A stretch of 64,000 bases of DNA, taken from NCBI GenBank assembly GCA_022113835.1, contig JAILWY010000005.1:7644501-7708500 (forward strand), read 5' to 3'. Under the pieces are notes generated by a model, which ran no database searches, was not told where the DNA came from, and saw only the letters and a list, made by a program, of their open reading frames with translations. Of the stretch, positions 54,581 to 64,000 are shown in pieces; positions within the stretch are counted from its first letter, which is position 1, and the number at the start of each line of letters is the position of its first letter. The stretch comes from Atopsyche davidsoni. Its lineage: Eukaryota > Arthropoda > Insecta > Trichoptera > Hydrobiosidae. The translations under genes and the position numbers were made by a program.

Positions 54581-56420
54581 AGTGCGTACCTTTTTATTTC
54601 TTTGGATGCAAGTATTGAATTCTTATCCAAATATGATACTATTAAAAAGTTAAATGTGTAATGTATTAGTGAATTTAGATTACAGGTAATACGTATAAGG
54701 AAACTCGGTGCCTGCATTTGCATATGTGGCAAGCGATACAATTTATCTCAATTAAAATCTTATATAGTTTATAAAGTAGAAATCAACATTCTGTGCCATG
54801 TTGCAAATAAATCACATAAACATTATGACTAATGTGAATAAAATTATGGCATTACAGGTGGACAACAGCATCTGTGCATACACTTATCTACCTATATTTA
54901 GACATGCCTTACCTTCCGTACTATAAATGTAGTAAATAGGTTCAATACAATCCTTATTTATCAAATAGGTAGAATTGCCATGTTATAAAACACACCGAGT
55001 AATTCTTAAACCATGAGGTTAGGAGATCGAAAAGAAATATGCATATATAAAATACTGCTAACAGACCGACAGTGGCGTACTGTTCACAAAAGCAATGGTT
55101 ATATTTAGATGTTTTGATTTACTTTTTAAAGCTATGTCACAAAGGAAGAAAGCTGTCAATTTTAGAAGAATAGTCACAAAAGATTAAACATAAGTTAACT
55201 TTATATATGTTTTTAAATTTTTTTTTCAAATTTAGATAGTCACTCTTGTATCTCTATGGTGATACATAATAATCTAATGGTAAAAAGCATTCACAATGAG
55301 TCAGAGTTGGATGAGATTTTTATAGGGTGATTAGTATTTGGGGCCGTATTTACTAATGTTATTATTATCAATAGAATAAAAAAGCGCAGTGTAATAGTAA
55401 GCTATTTTTATTTTGTTTTGCGTGACGTGCTTTTTGTATGATTTTACTGATGTCAAAATACAGGTCGGAAAAATATTGCTTGTTAATTAATTCAACAGTA
55501 TAAAAGTAAATATAGTATAGTGAGAAGGGCTACAAAAAAGTCATATACTCACCGTTATCAAAATAAACACAATAATTTTTATTTGCAATATTTACACGAG
55601 GCGAAGCGTACGTGAGCTGCAACATTTCAAAATCACATTTTTGTCTTATAATCGTTTCGTTATTCGCAGTAATTAAAACTAGATATGCAAAACGAAAATA
55701 AAATTGCACGCCACTGCTTTTATGATTGCACTGTACATTTTATGATTAAATATAATTTGATTTGAATAGTGATGTGGGTATAATAAAGGCTGAACACCTA
55801 ATCTCACGAGGGGTTGAAGACACGCGGGTATCTATTAAATGCACCCGCTTGTGACCTCAAGGAAATTTTGATTACAAACTCTACTATTTATACCATTCTC
55901 TAATAAATAACAATAAAACTAGTTTTTTTACTTATTTGTGCTGCAGTAGAATCAATCTCAGAATCATCAATAACAAATGTCTGTAAATGTTCATAAATTT
56001 TGTATGTTTGATCTATGAGTGCAATTCAAAGTTTATATAGGGGGAGTCAGATTTTGGGGCTAAGTGTTGTCCTGCGCCCTTTCAGTGGGGTTGAAATTTA
56101 GGGGAGGCAAACAAAAGGTTCGATATTTATGTATACGTTATACTATGAGTACATATATTATCCCTCAGCAAGAGCTGAATGTTACAGAGTGCTTAAAGTA
56201 TGTGTAATGCAATTTACTTACCAGGATCAAAAAATCTGAACAGGTTTATCAAAATAGAAAATATAATATCCAATAAGTAACTTTTTACATGTTCATTTCA
56301 GAAACAGCATTTTAAATCAACACAGTAACAGGATAAGGCATACTTTTAATTCGTTCTGTATATTTTGCCATCGTGTGATTGCTAAGTAGATAAATAATGA
56401 CTCGAGCAATAAATAAATAA

Positions 56421-56443
56421 ATATATATATATATATATATATA
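56421..56443. repeat. Short (AT)n microsatellite
   Basis: About 23 bases of AT dinucleotide after an aaataaataa tract. Confidence 0.9.
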
Positions 56444-58953
56444 CTGCAAGCCACTGAAAAATAGATCAAATAAAAATGAAGTTCAAATAGGTTGGGCAGT
56501 TCAGCTATACTATTTTTTTTATATTATATTTATTTGAAATATATGAATAAAAATGTTTATGTATAAGTGTGGATTACGCCCTTTTATCGTAGTCCAACTG
56601 ATAATTTAATAGTTATCTTTGGTGTATACACTTTTTTATATGTACCTTGATGACATTTCAACTTGAAAAAATAAACGAATCAATATCGTTATCACTTCAT
56701 GTACGAGGAGTTACAGTGAATCACCCATGATTCAACACAATTTCTCCGATATTTAATTGCTTAAAACTATAACATCTATTTAAAATATGGGTTTTTGCAT
56801 TTTTATATTATTTTTAAATGTTCACTAAAAATAACGAAATAGTCGCGTACTGACGATAATATTTTTTTTGTGTGTAGTATGCCTTTTGCAGGTGATAGCC
56901 AGTGACTACCAAGCATTATAAAAAAAATATATAATAATAAATTTGTGCACCTTAGCATTACTAAAATCTTGGTTTTAGTTTAATTATATTTTTTAAGCCA
57001 ATACATAATTAATCACACGGTCGAGATCATCTCTTACCTGAAATCATAGAGCTGGAAAACTCTAGCTCTGAAATATCAAATATCTCATTAACATGAAAGT
57101 ACCTGAAGTCATGAATACCTTATTAATATGTTTGTATTGCGCCAGCGTTTTGTCTAATAACAATCATCATTGTTCATTGCATTTTGAGAGGTTAAACAAC
57201 CTGATACATGCTTCAAATCTAATTTACAGCTACTTGGATCGTGTACACCTAGCCGCAGAAAAATTACCACCAAACAATACAGATCCGTAATCATAATTGT
57301 ACATATTTTTATTATTATTAATCATCCATTGCATTAGATTTGATTTTCACAAGATTAAAAACCGAGAAATCAGGAATCTTTTAGCAAACGTAAAGTTTGG
57401 ATTTTTCAGCTTACATTTATAATTTTTATTTGTTTTAATATTTTTTAGTACCAAATGGCAAAGTAATCATTGGAATCAATCTCGATTCTGGAATTGGTCG
57501 ATCACACCACCAACAATGATTTTGCTATCAAAACTACCAAGATGTGGACAGTACAAAATATTAACTGAAAACAACCCTTTTCACAATCTTAATTAATTAA
57601 GGGTTGATTTGATTGTCACCATCCCTCACTCAACATCAGTTAAAGTTTCATGGTGCTAACTTGAAAGTCTTGTGTATGCAAGCGCTCGGCGGAGTTTGTA
57701 TAAATATCACATTTAGACAATTTTACTAAGTAATCCTCGATAGTCAACTTGTTACAACTTTGTTTGCAATGTAGACGACTAGCACGGTCTGATGACAAAC
57801 TGTTCCTTTGTATTATATCTCGGCAATATGTTTGGTACCAAATTGTTACGTTCTGGCACAAACACTGTAGGGAAAAATTGTTGCTAAAAGTCTCACAATG
57901 GGTATTTAGATAGACTTACTTTTTGAGATTTTTCCACGTTTTTTGCATTTTGCTACTAGTTTCGTTAGATTTCGTTTGACAATGTCAATCTCGCTGGCAT
58001 TGAAAGTTTTTATTTAAAAATATCTAAATTGAATCCCACCAAGTACATCCCGTCAGAAATATTTAATAATTTAAATATAACTTGAGAGGTGTCGTTATAG
58101 ATTTATTCGATAAATTGATGTTGAATAATTATTTTTTTAAGTGCATAAAATAAACCGTGTCTGGGTGGTTCGACTCTGATTTCGCAGCTATCGCGTTGGC
58201 TATCAATCACCTGAGAAACGGTCTACTGATCTCCCACGGAAGGTAATTATCTCGGAGCATACGTTAGTGAGTTACTTTGCAAAATTTCAAACAATTTTAT
58301 TTCGATGTAGGTGAAACATACACGGGTTCCATATAAAATTCATTTTATCAGATTTTTTTCGTAAAACTTAAATAAAACATTATCATCATCTAAATCTGAG
58401 CTCTCTAAAAAGTATATATTTGAGCATCCATCAATGAATTGATATTTCTGGATCAAACACGTTAGAAAGCATAGAAAAATATTGATACCACTCAAACTTG
58501 TCTAGTTATCAATCCATTTTATCTAGTGTTTATAATGATATCTTTATATATTTAATGTATATTAATTTTCTCAACCATTAGTCATAGAATTTTTAATACA
58601 CGATTTATAATTTTAAAAAACACTTCCATTCCCCAAAATTCAATTGCACAGTTTACGTTTATTATTTTATTTAGAAATTACTCAAACCGTCTTACATGCA
58701 TTATATGTTATGTTTGTGTTATTTGAAGGTGTATAAAAATTACTGAGGCTTGATTAAAATTTATTATCTAATAAAGAGAACTGTAATAATAATAACGTTA
58801 AATGAAATTTTAGGTATATAGGTATCCCTACAATCAGAGTGGTCACTATCATTCACAAATATCGAAAAGCAAAGGCAGAGTATTTGCAAGAGAGATCACT
58901 AGAATCGGCGTGGAATAACATTTAATTTGATATACAATATTATTCATAGATAT

Positions 58954-59167
58954 CAGGGGTGGCCAAAGCGTCTACTGGTCGACCGCGTAAACTGATAAGT
59001 TTGTGAGAAGAAATCATTATTTTTTTCTTAATGTCATATATCAATTTATTTTAAATTTAAACTTATTTTTTGCTTTAAATGACTACTTTTCCATGTTGGT
59101 AGACGGTCGTAAAAATTAAAAAAAAAAAACAGGTCGCCAGTAGTGCTCAAAAGTTTTTCCACCCCTG
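58954..59167. mobile_element. Non-autonomous hAT-like MITE
   Basis: Ends are caggggtggccaaa and ttttccacccctg, inverted repeats of the hAT type. The subterminal parts are also inverted (ctactggtcgac / gtcgccagtag). Length 214 bp, AT-rich centre, no coding frame. Flanking 8-mers (atagatat and atggttaa) no longer match well, so the insertion looks old. Confidence 0.7.
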
Positions 59168-59284
59168 ATGGTTAAAAAATCAATTATTGCTATTTGTACT
59201 GAACATCTTGCTTCTATATCTTGCATTTTTTTAAATAATATATATATATTTCAGCGTTAAAATAAAATAAATAATAAGCGGCAT

Positions 59285-59500
59285 CATCAATAAAATGTAT
59301 GGCGGTGGTTTTTTATTCATGGCTTTATAATAAAGAGCGCTGCCATTGAGCATTCTACCGGAGACTCACCTCCTTACCGGATATGGTTTATAATAAAATG
59401 TTAAAATTTCGTTAATAAATTACTCCGGCGGCTACCACCTGCCGCCTTGCGCTTATATCCGCGACTTGTTATTCAGCCGTGCTAATATTCGTTTATAAAA
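59285..59500. promoter_or_regulatory. Putative enhancer with repeated Hox/Caudal-like words
   Basis: A GC-richer block that contains tttataataaa twice (59324-59334 and 59387-59397), cgtttataaaac at its end, and an E-box (ccacctgcc). TTTAT cores of this type are bound by Abd-B and Caudal class proteins. Function is inferred from words only. Confidence 0.25.
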
Positions 59501-61012
59501 CGCAAAAAATAATTAAAAAAACATTTGATCCGAACCGTCCATTATTTTTGTGTGGGTATTTTGTTTATTCAATCTCTCGAAAGCGACACTTTTATAAGAC
59601 CTGATGTATTATATTTTCGTGTGAAAAGATAGTACAGCTATTTTAGGCAAAAGAAGATTAATAAAATTAAAATTAAAACAAAAAATATTTAATGTATTAA
59701 CAACGAACTTGTTCCCAGATACTGAAGATGAAGCTATAAAGAACATACAGCAAAGTTGAGGCAGTCAATATTTGATATTAAGATATTATCACTTAGTGGA
59801 CCACGAATGCATAGCTCATGCATCCAGACAAGCACTCGCGAGCTGTAAGATGAACAATTAAACAATAATTAAATTTTGATTCGCTCGGAAATGAAATGCA
59901 AACTCACCTGTGCTTACATATTGATGTTCACGGCCTTATACCCTCAGGTCTTTGCACTTTCGCTAACGAGTGAACCGACATGAGAATTTGTTGAATATTC
60001 AACAAACGCAAAACTTTTTGTGCATGTGTATTGCACAACCATCTTCTAATGTAATGCGATCTCCTGATTGAAAAATACTCGGGGTAAATCGGCGGTTGTA
60101 TTAAAAAGATTTCCAATGCCCAACAAATCGCCTGGCCTGCTGTGGAAGGTTAATTGATCCGATCGTGAACTTTGCCAGGGCACATATAGAGACGACAAGC
60201 TGGATACATCAGCTAAAAGAATTCTTGATGATATCCAGAGAAAATGATTGACACAAGAGCAAATGCGAGATTAACAACACCAAGAGAGATCAACTCGCTG
60301 ACAAATTGTCTACTTTGCAGATGCTCGTGGGGCGAGAGAGAAAATCGATATCGACCAGAGAAAGATAAAAAGAAATCTCATTTTGTGTGAATAGTTTATT
60401 GATTGATTTATTTATCAATTAAAAAAGTCTTTCAATTGTAAAACTAAAGAAAAACATACGAGTAATGACAAACAAGAAAACTCTTCTCTCTAATGAGGTG
60501 ACTTGGTTAAATCGCACGGAGGGTGTGGACAAGTTATTATTATATAATCGGTTAGAAGTGTGATATCATATTTACGCACATACCTTCATTAATTAAAAAA
60601 AGTATCATGCAGGTAATACAATAATTTATAATTCTGTGACTCCAGGCACTGCGCTTCTGCATGTAGGCGAGGTTTAAAATATTTTAACCTTGAATTATTG
60701 TTAACTTTTAATGCTCCTGTCTTCATGTGCGCTCTGCATTCATATGAGATTTAATATTACAGCTTCATGTTTAAGAAATATAATTCGCACATTTTAATTT
60801 GTTTTTATTTTTATACAGCACACGCAGAATAGCATCGGTCAGCAAACCGCAAGCGTTTCACATTGTAACTCGCGATTCGTGGAAAATATATACTTCGAAA
60901 CAATAAAATCGATTTACTTTATATATATATAGACATAACACAACGTCCTGCGGCTGATTGTTAAAAAGAGGAATTAATGCCAGTGGCTGGAAGTCGGGAG
61001 TACAACCGAATT

Positions 61013-61052
61013 GGTGAAATGGTCACCGACGTCCTCTGAGGAGAGGCACTCG
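61013..61052 (+). mobile_element. Second fragment of the retrotransposon-like family
   Basis: About 80% identical to 32257-32294. It again encodes GEMVTDVL and a stop after a basic N-R-I context, matching NEMVTNLL and stop in the first copy. Only a short piece is recognisable. Confidence 0.4.
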
Positions 61053-61559
61053 GGGAAGAAGATTACTCAACGTAATCTAAGTTTAACCCTTGAGTATTTT
61101 TTAATAATAAAAAAACCATTATTGGATTTTTATATCATAATATACAGCACTTAACTGACCAATCAGCTACTTATTGATTTTTATAGAAATGCACAAAAAT
61201 GATTACCCAAAATAAAATAGTTACAATACACATGTATTTTATCTCATATACAATTTAAAAAAATCACAACACAATATATGGCTCTTACCAAATATAAATA
61301 ATTAATTTCACATTTTGAATATCACACGACAACGAAAAAAAAAAAAGTATGAAGATAAAACGCTGTCGATACGAGAACCGAACTTTCTGCAGGTAAAAGG
61401 GTTCTACTGCATTTTTATGTTCCTGGAATTTGCAGGCTCTGGTCAGTAACTGGGAGGTGGGGGGGAAGGGGGTTGTTATCAAATATGCTAACAAAAATAT
61501 TCATGTGTAAACTAAGAGCTGGCGTGTGTAAAATTGCTGAAACAATACGACAGCAGTGG

Positions 61560-62000
61560 AGGTTTTAACGTAATCAAGTGCTCGGGGCCATATCCAGCCG
61601 TTCGTTAATTCTGACAACGATAATACATACATTGGAAAAAAATCGTGTCCCGCAGACCGTTGAAAGGTACGTTTACAGAATGTCGGAGCAGCCTGCGGAA
61701 CTAACGCCAATTAAAATTAAAGACAGGCAGTGTGCGCCGCCCGGGTCAGGTTACGGTACCGCCTCTACTGTTTCCAGACTGCACGCAGCCATTTTGTGCA
61801 TAGCGAAAATATATTTATGGGCCGGTGATTCACGGGCGGACGAGGCCGGAATATTTTACACGTCGCGACGCCGAGTCGAGGGACGCCACTGTGTGTAGCC
61901 CGCTTTACTCAATACTTATCTTCGTCACCTCGATAGCGAGATTCCGGAGTCTTCCACGATGATAATGAATAACCTGAAGCACTTGCTGCATTTCCCGAAT
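61560..62000. promoter_or_regulatory. GC-rich island, putative regulatory element
   Basis: GC-rich block with atatttatgggccgg (posterior-Hox-like) and tgattcacgggc, in AT-rich surroundings. A 106-codon frame runs through it but has no protein-like features and overlaps antisense frames. Treated as non-coding. Confidence 0.25.
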
Positions 62001-64000
62001 ATAATTCATTATCGGGTGGAAGCGTTACGTTTTAAAAAAATATTATGGCGAGGCATATATTAGATTTCCAGAAAGGTCTCGGACCTACTGTAATTGTGTA
62101 TGTTGACCGCATTTGTTCGCGGTGAGCGGGGCGGAGTGGTGATAAGATTTCGCTTCTCGGTCCGCGACTCGTGACGATGGCGTCGATTTTGCGGGACGAA
62201 ATAATTCGATAACAAAATGTATCGCTCGTTTAATATGTCAATTATTGGGTGTCGAATAAAATTAATGAAATCGAAAATAGCTGTTCATAAAAAAAAAAAA
62301 AAACATAGCATGCAAATAGTGTAGACAATTGATTAAATGAAACAAGAATGTAACCTGTAAAAAATATTTATTATTTTCGTAATTATCTTTTTTTTCTTTC
62401 TATTTCATATCCCGAGTGTTGGTGGGGACGACCATTACAAATGAAAATTGCACATTACAAAAGAATGAACACCACAGAGGGAAAAACGTGAATTTCTAGG
62501 ATAGATGCGAGCGATGAAACACACCGGAGGTTAATTTTATCAGAGAGCATCAGCCATGAAGCTATAGCTGTCTGTTGTGTTTTAAAGAGAGCGAGTGCCG
62601 AGCTTAGTTTTTATATTCCCGAGTTTCTGAGCTACCTACTAAATATAGGATTATATAATAACTATCCGCTATAATCAATGTTAGCGATAGTCAGAAACAT
62701 AGCTTTGTTTAATTATATAATTCAGTTAAGTTTTTCACCATTTTACCCCTGTGGCTTTCAAATACAGAAGAACGTTTGAGAAAAAATATATTAAATGAAT
62801 AGTATTGAAAATAACCCAAGGCCATACAGCAGTCACACTGAATTGAGTTGTTCTCTCCATAAGCCAATCGGACGCATTTACTTCTTCAGAAAACCGATGT
62901 TTGAGCAGTGTAGGTTTGAACATAAATAATACAAATCTATGCAAGGTAAGTTCTGAATTCCGATCACAGACGCGCGAGATCTTAATGTGGATAACACTGA
63001 GAAGTCTGCGCGAAGTGTCCGTAGTAACAGAATCAAACTGGGTGCAAAGACATTATTTACAATCGCTCGAACCAAACTATGCAACTACAAGAGAAAGTAA
63101 TCAAATGACTGCCGAAGGTGTGTAGCTCCTGCCGCGAACAAAGCATATTCACATTCATTTACAAACACTGCTTTCTCTAAATCCATGTACAGGCAGAGGA
63201 AAATGCTTCAAAATAATTACACCGTAATAATTATGTACTACTCGCTACTTGAAAAATATTTAAAACAAAAAAACTGTTAAATAGACATGTTATAAATTAT
63301 AATATATTTTTAAGAAATCTATTTATTATTTACATATATCTCTTTTGAAACATCTCAACAATTCGGTGGAACTAAAAATCAGGGGGGGTCGTTAATAAAT
63401 TACGTTAAACTAGATTCAGTCACTATGAAAGATCGCAATTCATAAAATTAAGGTTACCATTTTGGTAATAAATTGGTCCCGAGTATAAGACACCCATAAA
63501 GTAAATATTTGAACTATAAAATAACTGGTTAATCTAAATGTTATATTTTATGTAATTTGAACGGGAAAGACGAGCTACTTATGATGCAACACATTTCAGT
63601 AGAAAAGTGAGCTTGCAGACTACGACAGTCTCAGTTGGCAGGTGAGTGTTCCCGTTAAACCAAGATCCCAGAAAAATATTGACAAAGCATTGTGTTATGT
63701 TTAAAGTAAATAGCTAAGAGAGAAATAAAAGAATTATGTTATTTTATCAAACAACTGAAGAATTCTATTCGTTTGTTAATATTAATTAAAATTAAATCCA
63801 AACGAGCCATCAATTTGGTATCAATGGCAAGCAAGTAAACTATAAAACTTTAAAGATCGGTCCTGTTAATTTAGACAGACATAATAAAAATATTTTGATT
63901 AATACTTATAATTTTGCTTAGTATATCGGCGGAAACCATTCACATAATGTTAATACATTAAATTGTAATCAAGCCCTCTACATTTATGTATTTCGTATAA
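62001..64000. other. AT-rich non-coding stretch at the right edge
   Basis: No gene recognised. Near the edge, an initiator-like tctcagttggcag is followed at once by a strong plus-strand donor (gtgagtgttc, at 63642). This could mark a first exon of a gene beyond the window, but nothing else supports it. Confidence 0.35.

Larger units (their letters stand above)
53116..58953. other. AT-rich non-coding stretch
   Basis: About 5.8 kb without a credible gene. The longest open frame worth mention is 65 codons at 57093-57290 (plus); it has a hydrophobic start (LLICLYCASVL) but no other support. Features inside are the hairpin at 54535-54580 and an AT microsatellite. Confidence 0.5.

Noticed and set aside
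57093..57290. Small secreted peptide gene (65 codons)
   Set aside because: A hydrophobic start is present, but there is no promoter, polyadenylation or homology support; its length is within chance.
38000..64000. tRNA genes or known insect microRNAs in the desert
   Set aside because: I looked for T-arm words and mature sequences I remember and found none. Eye scanning can miss divergent ones.

Overview
The window reads as nuclear DNA from an insect, most probably a moth or butterfly (Lepidoptera). It is AT-rich, genes have short GT-AG introns, and the coding content is conserved animal housekeeping genes. The Lepidoptera call rests on my memory of close similarity to silkworm multi-repeat thymosin and insect regucalcin. 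It is an inference, not a search result.

The left 38 kb is gene-dense. From left to right: the 5' part of RpS27A (ubiquitin fusion, minus strand, cut by the window edge); NSA2 (60S ribosome biogenesis, minus); Cyclin K (plus, 3 coding exons); Pez/PTPN14 (FERM plus tyrosine-phosphatase domain, minus, 10 coding exons, 1335 aa); WDR6 (tRNA 2'-O-methylation cofactor, plus, 5 coding exons, 1050 aa); regucalcin/SMP-30 (plus, 4 coding exons, 305 aa); otu/OTUD4 (OTU plus Tudor protein, minus, 11 coding exons, 888 aa); and a five-repeat thymosin-beta gene (ciboulot-like, minus, 5 coding exons, 207 aa). All exon chains were joined by hand from splice sites and stay in frame to a stop codon. NSA2/CycK and Pez/WDR6 are divergent pairs; CycK/Pez and regucalcin/otu converge. 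The genes are functionally unrelated (translation, transcription kinase, Hippo/junction signalling, tRNA modification, calcium/lactone metabolism, germline RNA/ubiquitin, actin), so neighbourhood does not imply a shared pathway.

The right 26 kb (about 38-64 kb) holds no convincing protein-coding gene. It is AT-rich DNA punctuated by islands of GC-rich, non-repetitive sequence with homeodomain-, GATA- and E-box-like words. It also has a C/T-rich probable minus-strand promoter and first exon near 52.45-52.66 kb, which may be a distal first exon of thymosin, plus MITEs, microsatellites and strong inverted repeats. It resembles a regulatory desert or very large introns.

Most notable points: the Pez phosphatase domain has a rewritten active-site loop and has lost other PTP motifs, so it may be a pseudophosphatase; the OTU domain of otu has Ser in place of the nucleophile Cys; the Tudor region of otu is one symmetric exon that can be skipped in frame; ubiquitin in RpS27A has His instead of Asn at position 25; thymosin is built of phase-1 cassette exons with two long (TA)n tracts in its introns; there is a hexanucleotide array with G-quadruplex potential; and there are several MITE-like elements, one hAT-like with near-matching 8-bp flanks. 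I found no tRNA, rRNA, known microRNA or CRISPR.
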